Below are positions 38,295 to 46,890 of a stretch of 64,000 nt of DNA, in pieces (position 1 is the stretch's first letter; each line of letters starts with the position of its first letter). The translations under genes and the position numbers were made by a program. The notes beneath the pieces were generated by a model, which was given only the letters and a program-made list of their open reading frames with translations, was not told where the DNA came from and made no database searches. The stretch comes from Glycomyces terrestris (GTDB taxonomy: Bacteria; Actinomycetota; Actinomycetes; Mycobacteriales; Micromonosporaceae), in assembly GCF_003933745.1 (NCBI RefSeq), contig NZ_RSEB01000001.1, positions 372,001-436,000 on the forward strand. Direction: 5' to 3'.

Positions 38295-39908
38295 ATGCAG
38301 CCCTTGTCCCCCACCGATCCCGACCGCATCGGCCCCTACCGGGTCTTCGCCGAGCTGGGGCGCGGCGCGATGGGGCGGGTGCTGCTGGGGGCCGGGCCGG
38401 ACGGGCGGCTCGTCGCGGTCAAGACGATCCGCGAGTGGCTCGTGGAGGACGAGGAGTTCCTGGCCCGGTTCCGCGAGGAGGTGCGCAAGTCCACGCAGGT
38501 CTCGGGGCTGTACACCGCCGCCGTGATCAAGGCCAGGCCGCACGACCCGGTGCCGTGGCTCGCCTCGGAGTTCCTGCGCGGGCCGACGCTGGACGCCGCG
38601 GTCAAGGCGGGCGGCCCGCTGCCGGAGGAGTCGGCGCTGCGGCTGGCGGCCGGGCTCGCCGCCGCGCTCGAGTCGATCCACGCGGCCGGGGTGATCCACC
38701 GGGACCTCAAGCCCGGCAACGTGATCCTGGAGGCGAACGGCCCCAGGGTGATCGACTTCGGGATCGCGCGCGCCGCCGAGGGCTCGGACCTGACGCGCAC
38801 GGGGGCGCTCATCGGCACGCCCGGGTTCATGTCGCCCGAGCAGACGCGGTCGCAGCCGCTCACGCCCGCCTCCGACGTGTTCTCGCTGGGCTCGGTCCTC
38901 GTGCTGGCGTGCACGGGCGCGGGGCCGTTCACCGGCTCGTCCACACTGGACACGATGAACAACGTGGTGCGGGCCGAGCCGGACCTGGACGGCGTGCCCG
39001 TGCGGGTGCGCTCGCTCGTGGAGCGGTGCCTGGCGGCCGAGCCCGCCGACCGGCCGTCCCCGGCGGAGCTGCTCGCGCTCATCGGGCCGCTCCCGCCCAC
39101 CTCGCGGCCGTGGCCCGACCCGGTGGCGGCGCTCGAGGGCGAGCAGCGGCTCGCGATCGCGCGGTTCCTCGACGAGGCCGAGGAGGAGCCCACCCGCGTC
39201 GACTTCGGCGGCCCGACCCTGGTCACGGACCCGAACCGGCCCACGTGGGTGCAGTCCCCGCCCCCGGAGCCCGAGCGGACGCCTCCGCCGCCGCGGCCCG
39301 GGCCGCCGTCACCGCCGCAACCGGGCCCGGCGTCACCGCCGCGGCCGCCCGTGAGCACCCCGAACCCGGCCGCCGGGGCGGGTTCGGCCGGCGGTTCAGG
39401 GGACGGTTCGGGCGCCGGCATCGGCGCGGCGTTCTTCGTCGTCGCCCTCATCATCGCGGCCCTGGTGTGGTACGAGAACCGGGGCGGGGGCGATGACGAT
39501 GAACCGTCCGACCGGGAGGCGTACGTCGAGGACTGCCGCGACGACGGGTACTCGGCGTCGGACTGCGAGACCTCCTGGTCCAACGACCCGTCCTTCACCT
39601 GGACCGGGGAGCTGCACACCGAGTGGGACGAGGAGACCACCCCCTGGGAGGAGGAGACCACCGATTCCGGGCCGAGCCAGTCCGAGGTGTACATCGCCGA
39701 GTGCGAAGCCGACGGGTACTCGCAGTCCGAGTGCGAGACCTCCTGGTACAACGACCCGTCGTACACCTGGACCGGGCAGCTCTACGAGGGGCAGAGCCAG
39801 TACGAGGTGTACGTGGAGGAGTGCGTGGCCGACGGCTACTCCGAGGCCGACTGCGACGCGTCCTGGTACGAGGACCCCTCGTACACCTGGACCGGCGTCC
39901 TCCACTGA
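38295..39908 (+). CDS. transmembrane Ser/Thr protein kinase with triple Cys-repeat sensor domain
   Basis: A 537-residue Hanks-type kinase. Kinase domain residues 12-270: Gly-loop LGRGAMGRVLLG, Lys in VAVKTI, catalytic HRDLKPGN (Asp137), DFG (Asp154), GTPGFMSPEQ. A Pro-rich linker (about 315-360), one helix (about 372-393) and an acidic outside region follow. This region has three copies of a unit with Y-(V/I)-x-(D/E)-C-x-x-DGYS-x-x-(D/E)-C-x-x-SW, then DPS(Y/F)TWTG. No PASTA repeats are present. GGAG stands eight bases before the ATG. The kinase likely senses a wall or surface ligand. No phosphatase or substrate gene is adjacent. Confidence 0.9.
   Translation: MQPLSPTDPDRIGPYRVFAELGRGAMGRVLLGAGPDGRLVAVKTIREWLVEDEEFLARFREEVRKSTQVSGLYTAAVIKARPHDPVPWLASEFLRGPTLDAAVKAGGPLPEESALRLAAGLAAALESIHAAGVIHRDLKPGNVILEANGPRVIDFGIARAAEGSDLTRTGALIGTPGFMSPEQTRSQPLTPASDVFSLGSVLVLACTGAGPFTGSSTLDTMNNVVRAEPDLDGVPVRVRSLVERCLAAEPADRPSPAELLALIGPLPPTSRPWPDPVAALEGEQRLAIARFLDEAEEEPTRVDFGGPTLVTDPNRPTWVQSPPPEPERTPPPPRPGPPSPPQPGPASPPRPPVSTPNPAAGAGSAGGSGDGSGAGIGAAFFVVALIIAALVWYENRGGGDDDEPSDREAYVEDCRDDGYSASDCETSWSNDPSFTWTGELHTEWDEETTPWEEETTDSGPSQSEVYIAECEADGYSQSECETSWYNDPSYTWTGQLYEGQSQYEVYVEECVADGYSEADCDASWYEDPSYTWTGVLH
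39513..39905 (+). repeat. three coding repeats of the kinase outside domain
   Basis: Units at 39513-39617, 39678-39785 and 39798-39905, each 35-36 codons. Every unit has two cysteines 11 residues apart, DGYS between them and the closing DPS-aromatic-TWTG. Units 2 and 3 are 120 bp apart; an acidic spacer (EWDEETTPWEEETT) separates units 1 and 2. Confidence 0.9.
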
Positions 39909-40007
39909 CCCGTCGCGGGGGAACTCCGGACCTTGCCGCGCGCGGCGCGGATACTGGAGGCCGCGGGTACTGAGGGCGTCGTGGACGCGGACGGAAGGAG
40001 ACGCGGC

Positions 40008-40859
40008 GTGGGAACCATCGCCGTCACCGGGGCCACCGGTCAGCTGGGGTCGAGAGTCGCCAGGATGCTCGCCGATCGCGGTGTGGCGCAACGGCTCGTC
40101 GTGCGCGACGCCTCGCGCGCGCCGCAGCTGGAGGGCGCCGAGGTCGCGACCGCCTCGTTCGAGGACGAGGACGCGCTGCGCGCCGCGCTGTCCGGAGTGG
40201 ACACCCTGTTCCTGGTCTCGGCGCACGAGAGCGCCGACCGGATGCCCGAGCACCGCAGCGCGGTGCGCGCCGCCGTGGCGGCCGGGGTCGACCGGGTCGT
40301 CTACACCTCCTTCATGGGCGCGTCGCCGCTGGCGACGTTCACGTTCGCGCGCGAGCACTCGCTGACCGAGCAGCTGATCGCCGCGGCGGGCCTGCGGCTG
40401 ACGGCGCTGCGGAACGCGCTCTACGCCGACGTGCTGCCGCTGTTCGTGCAGGACGGCGAGATCCGCGGCCCGGCCGGGCAGGGCCGGGTCGCCTGGGTCG
40501 CGCGCCACGACGTGGCCCGGCTCGCGGTGGAGGTCCTGCTCGACGAGCGGCACGCCGACCGGATCTACGACGTCTCCGGTCCCGAGCCGCTCGACCTGGA
40601 CGAGTCCGCGCGGATTCTCGGCGAGGTCACCGGGCGCGAGATCACGTACACCGCCGAGACCGACGAGGAGGCCCGCGCCTCGCGCGCGGGCGCCGAGGAG
40701 TGGCAGATCGCCGGGTGGGCCGGATCGTACCGGGCCGTCGCCACCGGCGAGACCTCGGTGACCAGCCACACCATCGAGCACGTCACCGGCCGGCGGCCCT
40801 GGACGCTGGAGGAGTTCCTGCGGCACGAGCCGGACTCCTGGCGGCACCTGGTCGAGTGA
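40008..40859 (+). CDS. NmrA-like NAD(P)-binding reductase
   Basis: A 283-residue atypical SDR. It opens with the Rossmann motif VTGATGQLGSRVARML, and FLVSAHES, VVYTSFMGASP and the C-terminal YDVSGPEPLDLDESARIL follow, like NmrA/QOR2-type proteins that sense or reduce via NADPH. GTG at 40008 has GGAAGGAG seven bases upstream. It stands between the kinase and a small cupin-like gene without clear operon links. Confidence 0.85.
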   Translation: MGTIAVTGATGQLGSRVARMLADRGVAQRLVVRDASRAPQLEGAEVATASFEDEDALRAALSGVDTLFLVSAHESADRMPEHRSAVRAAVAAGVDRVVYTSFMGASPLATFTFAREHSLTEQLIAAAGLRLTALRNALYADVLPLFVQDGEIRGPAGQGRVAWVARHDVARLAVEVLLDERHADRIYDVSGPEPLDLDESARILGEVTGREITYTAETDEEARASRAGAEEWQIAGWAGSYRAVATGETSVTSHTIEHVTGRRPWTLEEFLRHEPDSWRHLVE

Positions 40860-41090
40860 ACCGGGGGCTCGGGTTCGCCTGGGGCACGGGCCTGAGCGGC
40901 GCGACGGCGGGCACGGCGAGCGCGGCCCAGGCGGCGACGGCGAGCCCGAGACCTGCGAGGACGGCGAACAGGAGTCCGAATCTAGCAGCAGGCGCGGCTC
41001 GCTCCGGCCGGCAGCGTCGCGGGCCGGGGCGCGGGCGGACTTTTCCGCCGCGTCCTTCCGCGTACGCCGATGTGAGCCGCGCTAGCGATT

Positions 41091-41096
41091 TAGCAT
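41091..41096 (+). promoter_or_regulatory. leaderless -10 of the cupin-like gene
   Basis: TAGCAT lies exactly seven bases before the ATG at 41104. The AT-rich stretch GCTAGCGATTTAGC around it has partial dyad symmetry. Confidence 0.55.
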
Positions 41097-41103
41097 CGAA
41101 TGT

Positions 41104-41442
41104 ATGGAAATCAGCGCAGAAGGCACCGTCGTCGAAGCACTCGTCCGCGAAGCCGGGGCCGCGCCGTCGGGACGCGCCGGTCGGACCGTGCACGGCGGCA
41201 ATGGCCGCATCCTGGGGCAGACCCTCATCGCCCTGAACCGCGGCGCGGTCCTCGACGAGAACCCCAATCCCGCCGAGACCACGTTCCTGGTGATCCGCGG
41301 CCGGGTCCGGCTCACCGCGGGCGGCGACGTCCAGGAGGCCGGCCCGTTCGAGCTCATCGCCGTCCCGGACACCCCGGACTACGACCTGGACGTGGTCGAG
41401 GACGCCGTCGTCCTCCTCACCGTGGCCCGCCCCTCGGCCTGA
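41104..41442 (+). CDS. small cupin-like protein
   Basis: A 112-residue all-beta protein with cupin-like spacing: LGQTLIALNRGAVLDENPNPAETTFLVIRGRVRLTAGGDVQEAGPFELIAVPDTPDYDLDVVEDAVVLLTV. The usual metal-binding HxH is replaced by ENPNPAE, so an enzymatic metal site is doubtful. Close relatives in actinobacteria are small LuxR-like or cupin-fold proteins of unknown role. Confidence 0.65.
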   Translation: MEISAEGTVVEALVREAGAAPSGRAGRTVHGGNGRILGQTLIALNRGAVLDENPNPAETTFLVIRGRVRLTAGGDVQEAGPFELIAVPDTPDYDLDVVEDAVVLLTVARPSA

Positions 41443-41456
41443 GCCGGGCCGAGGTG

Positions 41457-41482
41457 GTGTCGCGGCGCGCGGCGCGGGGTAT
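41457..41482 (+). promoter_or_regulatory. SigB-like promoter of the DUF4383 gene
   Basis: GTGT (41457-41460), 16 bp, GGGTAT (41477-41482) fits the actinobacterial general-stress sigma pattern GnnT-N14-16-GGGTA(C/T). It stands 32 bases before the ATG at 41515. Confidence 0.5.
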
Positions 41483-41514
41483 CCGGCAGGCACGCACGAA
41501 GAGGGGAGCGCGCC

Positions 41515-42042
41515 ATGAACTCGCGACCGATGTCGACCACCGGCCACCACTGGTGGGAGGCGGAACGGCGGCGCACGACCGCCGTCCAGCAGGGACTCAA
41601 CGCCGTGTCCTGGGTCTTCCTCCTGATCGGTGTCATGGGCTTCGTCCCGCTGCTCACGCCCGGGTTCTCCGGGATCGCGTTCGCCGGGCCGGAGACGACC
41701 GCCGAGCTGTTCGGCGTCTTCGAGGTCTCGGTGCTCAGCAACCTGATCCACCTGCTTTTCGGCGTCGTCGGCCTCATCATGTCCTGGATGGCGCGGTTCG
41801 CGCGCCGCACGCTCATCGGCGGCGGCGTCTTCTTCGCCGTCCTCGGCCTCTACGGGCTGATCGTGGACGCGGTGAACGCCGGGGACTTCCTGCCCTCGTC
41901 GTGGGCCACCGGCCTGCTGCACCTGGGCATGGGCGTCCTCATGATCGTCCTCGGCTTCGTCCTGCACCGGGAGCTCCCCCGGGAGAGCGAGGCGCGGGAC
42001 GAGGGCGACTTCGGGGAGACGAACCGCGGCGCCGCTCGCTGA
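41515..42042 (+). CDS. DUF4383 membrane protein
   Basis: A 175-residue four-helix protein with the DUF4383 pattern (VFLLIGVMGFVPLLTPGF, LFGVFEVSVLSNLIHLLFGVVGL, then WATGLLHLGMGVLMIVLGF). Family role unknown but often linked to general stress. Strong AGAGGGGAG ribosome site. A SigB-like promoter precedes it. Confidence 0.82.
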   Translation: MNSRPMSTTGHHWWEAERRRTTAVQQGLNAVSWVFLLIGVMGFVPLLTPGFSGIAFAGPETTAELFGVFEVSVLSNLIHLLFGVVGLIMSWMARFARRTLIGGGVFFAVLGLYGLIVDAVNAGDFLPSSWATGLLHLGMGVLMIVLGFVLHRELPRESEARDEGDFGETNRGAAR

Positions 42043-42045
42043 CCG

Positions 42046-42819
42046 TCACGACTCGAGGGGCCTGGTTCGCGCGAGCCAGGCCCCGTCCGCGTCCTTGTCG
42101 GTGAGGCAGTAGACCAGGCCGACCGGGTCGCGCATGACCTGCCAGTGGCGGTGGCGTCGCAGCGCCCGCGCGCCGGCCGCGACGTGCCGCGCGGTCTCGG
42201 CGTCCACGTCGTCGCAGGAGAAGTCCAAGTGCGCCTTGGCCTTCGCGCCGGGCGCGGCGTCGTCGAGGCGCTGGAGGAGGAAGTGGACGGGGAACCCGCG
42301 CGGGGGCAGGAGCCGCCGGAACTCGTCCACGTCGGTCGCCGTCTGCGGCCAGCCGGTGAGGGCGCGCCAGAACGCGAGCTCGTCCTCGAAGGCGCCGGGC
42401 GGGACGTCGAGGCAGATCTGGTCGGGGCGGCTGCGGCCGCCGGCCCAGCGCGCGGGCGGCGGCGTCGCGGACTGGCCCTCCCGGTGCCGCACGAAGCAGA
42501 ACGGCGCGCCGGCCGGGGAGGTGAAGACCCGCAGGCCGGGCTGTTCGCTCACCACGGCGGCGCCGAGCTCGCGGGCCCGGGCCGAATCGGCGTCGAGCTC
42601 GGTGACGTGGAAGTCGGGGTGGAGGCCGGGCCCGCCGGTGCCGAGCCGCTGCACGCTCAGGCAGGCGTCGCCTTCGGGCGGCTCCAAGGTCGCGAACTCG
42701 TCCGCGCGGCCCCACGGCTCGGAGCGGGTCGCCCCGGCCGCCTCGAGCCAGAACGCGGTGCCCGCCTCGAAGTCCGGGGCGGGGAAGTCCAGGAACAGGG
42801 TCGCCCAGCGGATCGTCAT
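42046..42819 (-). CDS. two-domain VOC (glyoxalase-superfamily) protein
   Basis: A 257-residue protein with two VOC modules: residues 1-125 (IRWATLFLDFPAPDFEAGTAFWLEAAG ... GLHPDFHVTELD) and 130-255 (DQICLDVPPGAFEDELAFWRALTGW ... HLDFSCDDVDAETARH). Metal ligands His and Glu are not in the full canonical positions in each half, so this may be a binding protein (bleomycin-resistance-like) and not an enzyme. It converges on the DUF4383 gene with 3 bases between stops. Confidence 0.78.
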   Translation of the reverse strand: MTIRWATLFLDFPAPDFEAGTAFWLEAAGATRSEPWGRADEFATLEPPEGDACLSVQRLGTGGPGLHPDFHVTELDADSARARELGAAVVSEQPGLRVFTSPAGAPFCFVRHREGQSATPPPARWAGGRSRPDQICLDVPPGAFEDELAFWRALTGWPQTATDVDEFRRLLPPRGFPVHFLLQRLDDAAPGAKAKAHLDFSCDDVDAETARHVAAGARALRRHRHWQVMRDPVGLVYCLTDKDADGAWLARTRPLES

Positions 42820-42951
42820 GGGCGCGGGCCGTTCAGCGGGTGCATCCCGCACGTCTACCCCGACTCGGGCGCTTTAACCGGGAGGCCCGGCACGACCGTC
42901 CGCGGCCGCTCGCGTTGCGGCGGTGTCGGACCGCTGCGGCAGGATGGCCGC

Positions 42952-43614
42952 ATGAGACCACAGGATTCGCGGTTCCGTCCCCACTGGTGGGCCACCGGCA
43001 TGTCGGACCTCGGCGTGGAGGCCCGGCCGGACATCGCCACGTACGGCCAGTACGACTTCGCGCACCTGCCGCCGGTGCCGTTCCCCATGGACGGCGACCT
43101 CGCCTGGCTCGCGCCGAGGCCCGAGCACGAGCGCTGGCCGATCGTCGGGAACGCCGCCGAGGCGGTCGGCCCTCTGGCGGCCGCCTGCGCCCGCCGCCGC
43201 CTCCCGCTCCCGCCCGCGTTCACGCTGTTCATGGAATCCGAAGCGCTGCAACGGAAAGTGCGGTCCTCCACGGCCTGCTTCATCGACCTCGACACCGCCC
43301 CGGTGCCGGTCGAGGGCGGCGGGCACTTCGTGCGGTTCCTCGCCGACCAGCAGGGCTGCCTGTACTGGTACCTGTACCTCACCGAGGACGGCGCGGACCA
43401 CGCCGTGGTCTGCTCCCCCGACTACTTCGGCTCCGAGGACGCCGCCGTCGCCGAGGACCTGGACGAGGTCAGCTTCAGCGCCGAGTCCTTCGAGACGTTC
43501 CTGTGCCGCACCTGGCTGGAGAACGAGATCTGGTTCGCGAGCACCGGGAAGGGCGCGATGCCCGACGTCGGCGCCGAGTACCTCGAACGGTACCGGGACC
43601 TGGGCAGTGCCTAG
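42952..43614 (+). CDS. SMI1/KNR4 (SUKH)-like hypothetical protein
   Basis: A 220-residue soluble protein. The central stretch LPLPPAFTLFMESEALQRKVRSSTACFIDLDTAPVP, followed by VRFLADQQGCLYWYLYLTEDG, resembles SUKH-domain proteins, a superfamily that includes toxin-immunity proteins. No toxin gene is next to it. Its TAG shares three bases with the convergent gene's stop codon (CTAG at 43611-43614). Confidence 0.65.
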   Translation: MRPQDSRFRPHWWATGMSDLGVEARPDIATYGQYDFAHLPPVPFPMDGDLAWLAPRPEHERWPIVGNAAEAVGPLAAACARRRLPLPPAFTLFMESEALQRKVRSSTACFIDLDTAPVPVEGGGHFVRFLADQQGCLYWYLYLTEDGADHAVVCSPDYFGSEDAAVAEDLDEVSFSAESFETFLCRTWLENEIWFASTGKGAMPDVGAEYLERYRDLGSA

Positions 43615-44852
43615 CGGCGCCCGATGGGCTCCTGGGGGTGGAGGCGGGCCGCGTCGGCGGCGGCGAGGCCGGCGAGGTGGCCCTCGTAGTTGGTGATCCG
43701 GGTGGAGCGGCCGAACTTCAAGCGCGGGAACAGCTCCGAGGTGCGGGCGTCGACGCGCTCGTCGCGCTGGCGCATCACCGGCACGAGGTCGGTGCCGGTC
43801 TCCTCGGCGACCTCGCGGGCGGTGTCGTCCGCGGAGGCGCGCAGCCGCTCCCCGATGCGCATCGCGAAGGAGGCCAGGAACGACTGCCGGAACGAGCGGG
43901 TCTGGGACTTGCCGCGCTTGGCCGCGACCGACCCGACCCGCGCCATCGCGGCCGTGGCCTGCACCAGGAGCGAGTGGTAGAGGAGTTCGACCGAGCGCAG
44001 GTCGCCGCGGTCGCCGATGAGCGTGGTGAAGCCGCCGTCGGGCCAGTACACCGAGCGGCAGTGGTTCGCGTCGGCGATCTGCGCCAGGAGCTCGGACTTG
44101 GGCTGCTCGTAGGGCCGCTCGATGACGACGCGCACGGCCTCGGGCTCGCGCCGCTCCTCCCCCGCCTCGGCGAGCAGCGCCTCGTTGATGCTGTGGCGGG
44201 CGATGAGCTCCTGGGCCTTCGCGGTGAACGCCTCGGCCTCGGCGTCCGAGTCCGTGGACTCGGCCTTCGCCAGGAGGGCCCGGATCCGCTCGTACGCGCG
44301 GGAGGACTCGGCCACGCCGAGGCGGTGCGCGATCAGCGGCGTGCCCGGGAGCGGCTCGACGCGCGGGATCTTCGGGAGCCCGCCGAGCAGGTCGAGGGCT
44401 TCGAGGACGGCGGCCCACAGCACGATCCGGTCCCACCGGCCCAGGCCCGCGGCCGCCTCGGCCACGCCGGCGTCCGAGACGGCGGCGGCGAGCTCGTCGC
44501 GGTGGGCGAGCCAGCGGTCGCTCAGCTCCGCCTCGGTGTAGCGGGCGAGCTGGCCGCGCATGAGGACCGCGCCGGCCTGCGCCGCCTCGGCGCTCACGGA
44601 CTTCTTGAGCGTGCTCGACACCTCGCGCGGCATCCAGCCCCATTCCCAGGCGCGGAGGACCGCGTCGTCGCCGAGCTCGCCGAACACGCGGGCCAGCGCG
44701 GCGGGCCAGGCCGTCTCGTTCGAGGCGCCTTCGAGGTCGGAGGCGGCGTCGACCCAGTCGGTGCGGGCACCGCGGGCGCGCTGGAGGGCCCCGAGCACGA
44801 GGTAGCGTGCGCGGCCCTCGGGCGGCAGCCCGTTCAGCTCGTCCTGTTCCAC
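43611..44852 (-). CDS. DUF2786-containing protein
   Basis: A 413-residue cytosolic protein. The DUF2786 segment is around residues 190-235 (RIRALLAKAESTDSDAEAEAFTAKAQELIARHSIN). A zinc-peptidase-like C-terminal part (LLYHSLLVQATAAMARVG, RSFRQSFLASFAMRIGERL, ARTSELFPRLKFGRSTRITNYEGHLAGLAAADAARLH) is found with DUF2786 in many actinobacteria. Function is not known. GTG start at 44852. Confidence 0.78.
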   Translation of the reverse strand: MEQDELNGLPPEGRARYLVLGALQRARGARTDWVDAASDLEGASNETAWPAALARVFGELGDDAVLRAWEWGWMPREVSSTLKKSVSAEAAQAGAVLMRGQLARYTEAELSDRWLAHRDELAAAVSDAGVAEAAAGLGRWDRIVLWAAVLEALDLLGGLPKIPRVEPLPGTPLIAHRLGVAESSRAYERIRALLAKAESTDSDAEAEAFTAKAQELIARHSINEALLAEAGEERREPEAVRVVIERPYEQPKSELLAQIADANHCRSVYWPDGGFTTLIGDRGDLRSVELLYHSLLVQATAAMARVGSVAAKRGKSQTRSFRQSFLASFAMRIGERLRASADDTAREVAEETGTDLVPVMRQRDERVDARTSELFPRLKFGRSTRITNYEGHLAGLAAADAARLHPQEPIGRR

Positions 44853-44938
44853 CGGTCCCCCCGATTCCGCCGAAGGTCCGAGCGTACCCGCGCCGCGCCC
44901 TCCGGGCCCCGTGCGGCGGGCCCGGTGGGCGCGACGTC

Positions 44939-46450
44939 TCAGCTCATGAGGTCGGTGAACAGGCCGCGGAAGTCGGCGTCGCTGAACTCGGAGGCCATCT
45001 GGAGCATGGAGTCGGACGAGTAGATGTAGACGCTGGTGTAGGTGCCGTCGAGGCGGTCGGGGCACGGGTCGCCGATCTCGCGGGCGTAGTCCGCGACGAG
45101 CCGGCCGGTGCGCAGCTCGTACGCCTTGACGGTGAACCGGTGCGCGTAGAACACGCCCCAGAACGTGCTGCCGGAGGGCGCGCGGTACATGCACGAGTCC
45201 TGGAACTCGCCGACCTCGGCGTCGACGCACACGACGAGCGCGGTGCCGGCCGCGGTGTCGCCGAGCCAGGACTCCGGGAAGTCGCGGCCCTCGGGGCCCC
45301 AGGCGCCGGCCAGGCGCATCGGGTTGACCGCGCCGTCGGTGTAGGCGGGGGCGCCCGCGTAGGCGACGGGGCTGTCGCAGTAGGTGCCCGAGTCGAGGAC
45401 GCCGTCGGCGGCCTGGGCGGCGAGCTCGTGGCCGGGGTGGTCGGTGAGGAATTCGCGGTAGAGGATGCCGGCGCCGGCCTCGTCGCCGGACTGGGTGCGC
45501 TCCTGGGCGCAGTCGAAGAGCCGCAGCGGGACCTGGTCGGCGGCGGCCGCGAGGGGCTCGGTGATCTCGGGCGCGTCCCAGGTCTGGGCGGCGATCCAGT
45601 CGTCGACCATGTAGCCGCTGCACGGTCCGGTCTCGGCGAGGTCGGCCGTGAACGCCTCGACGGCGGCTCGGACGGCATCGGCCTGGCCGGGATGGTCGTC
45701 CAGAGTGGAGGTGAGCTGCGTGAAGCCCTCTTCGACGGCGGTGAGTTCGGGGACGTCGCCTTCGAGGGCCGCCTGGAAGAGGAGTCCGGCGCGCTCGGGG
45801 CCGGCGCCGTCCCAGAGGGCGCCGGGGTGGGTGAGGTAGTCCTCCATGGTGTCGGCGCCCTCCGCGGGCGGCTGGTCGAGGGCGGCGAGGAGGAGGGCGC
45901 AGGCGTCCCGCTCCTCGGCGGCGCGGAGGACGGCGGGGCCGAAGGCGACGCGGTGGACGGCGTCGAGGCGGTCGATTCCGGCGGTGGCGGCCGCGCAGTC
46001 GCCCTCAGCGTGGGCGGCCTGGGCGCCCGCGGCGATCCACCAGGCGTCGAAGCGGAACCAGGTCACGGTGAGCAGGACGAGGGCCGCGGCGGCGACGGCG
46101 AAGGCCCGGGTGCGGGGCCCGGGGTCGGCGTCGGCGATGTCGGCGAGGCGCTCGGGGCGGGCGCGGCGGGTGAGCCACCAGGCGTGGAGGATCATCGCCA
46201 GGCCCCAGGCCGGGAGCAGGAAGCGCCACAGGGGGTTCTCGGTCTGGACGGCGGCCGACCAGGCCAGGAACCCGGTGCCGGTCAGCGCGAGCGCGCTCAG
46301 GATGGGACGGCGCAGGAGCATGTAACCGAGGCCGAGCATGGTGGCGTTGCCGGCGATGGCGGCGACCGGGTCGGCCGCGGGGCGCAGCGGCGCGGGCGGT
46401 GGGGGCGGAGGCGGCGAGGCGACCTCCGCGGCGGTCGGGAACGGGTACAT
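44939..46450 (-). CDS. large membrane protein with helical-repeat outside domain, function unknown
   Basis: A 503-residue protein. A Pro-rich cytoplasmic start (ASPPPPPPPAPL) is followed by three or four helices at about residues 30-165 and a long outside part. The latter shows TPR-like alternation (GDCAAATAGIDRLDAVHRVAFGPAVLRAAEERDAC, ILYREFLTDHPGHELAAQAADGVLDSGTYCD) and a C-terminal beta domain with cysteines. I know the type only as a conserved actinobacterial hypothetical. GAGGAG lies before the ATG at 46450. Confidence 0.7.
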   Translation of the reverse strand: MYPFPTAAEVASPPPPPPPAPLRPAADPVAAIAGNATMLGLGYMLLRRPILSALALTGTGFLAWSAAVQTENPLWRFLLPAWGLAMILHAWWLTRRARPERLADIADADPGPRTRAFAVAAAALVLLTVTWFRFDAWWIAAGAQAAHAEGDCAAATAGIDRLDAVHRVAFGPAVLRAAEERDACALLLAALDQPPAEGADTMEDYLTHPGALWDGAGPERAGLLFQAALEGDVPELTAVEEGFTQLTSTLDDHPGQADAVRAAVEAFTADLAETGPCSGYMVDDWIAAQTWDAPEITEPLAAAADQVPLRLFDCAQERTQSGDEAGAGILYREFLTDHPGHELAAQAADGVLDSGTYCDSPVAYAGAPAYTDGAVNPMRLAGAWGPEGRDFPESWLGDTAAGTALVVCVDAEVGEFQDSCMYRAPSGSTFWGVFYAHRFTVKAYELRTGRLVADYAREIGDPCPDRLDGTYTSVYIYSSDSMLQMASEFSDADFRGLFTDLMS

Positions 46451-46584
46451 GCGGCACTCCTCGGGCGTTTCGGTTCCCCAGTGCAACACGGCCGGCGCGG
46501 GACCGGTCCCGCCTCGCGGCGCGGCCGCCACGGCGGGCAGCCCGCCTCGATGTTCCGCTGCGGTGAAGCGGGACAAGGGAATCC

Positions 46585-46890
46585 GGCGGGCGCGGGAGCG
46601 CCGCCGTCCGCGGGGCGATCCGGTCGGGCGGATCGTGTGCGAGTGAACCCGCGGTACGCGGCCGGCCTACGAGCGACGGAATGCGGTCGCCCGCGGGACG
46701 ATCCGGCCTGACGGATCGCGTAGGAGAGGGAATCGCGCTTCACGCACGGCCAACGGTCGATGGAGGGCGGCCGCCCGCGGCCGGCCTGGCGGATCGCGTA
46801 GGAGGGAATTCCGGTTCACGGCCAGCCGGCGGGCGCGGGAGCGCCGTCGCCCGCGGGGCGATCCGGCCGGTCCGCGTGAATGCGCATTGG
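46585..46890. repeat. four-copy imperfect tandem repeat of about 80 bp
   Basis: The block TCGCCCGCGGG(G/A)CGATCCGG recurs at about 46605, 46686, 46767 (degenerate) and 46846, spaced 81, 81 and 79 bp. Other shared parts are CGGATCGCGTAGGAG (46712 and 46790 regions) and GGCGGGCGCGGGAGCGCCG (46586 and 46828 regions). It fills most of the 533-bp gap before ligA (46451-46983), where I see no gene. Confidence 0.75.

Noticed and set aside
40860-41060. A minus-strand hydrophobic frame (ARFGLLFAVLAGLGLAVAAWAALAVP) between the NmrA-like and cupin-like genes
   Set aside because: No ATG, GTG or TTG lies in a usable position before it and there is no ribosome site. The hydrophobicity is explained by GC-rich codons on the reverse strand.
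42046-42819. Active two-domain glyoxalase I
   Set aside because: The His/Glu metal ligand pattern is incomplete in each half, so only the VOC fold is claimed.
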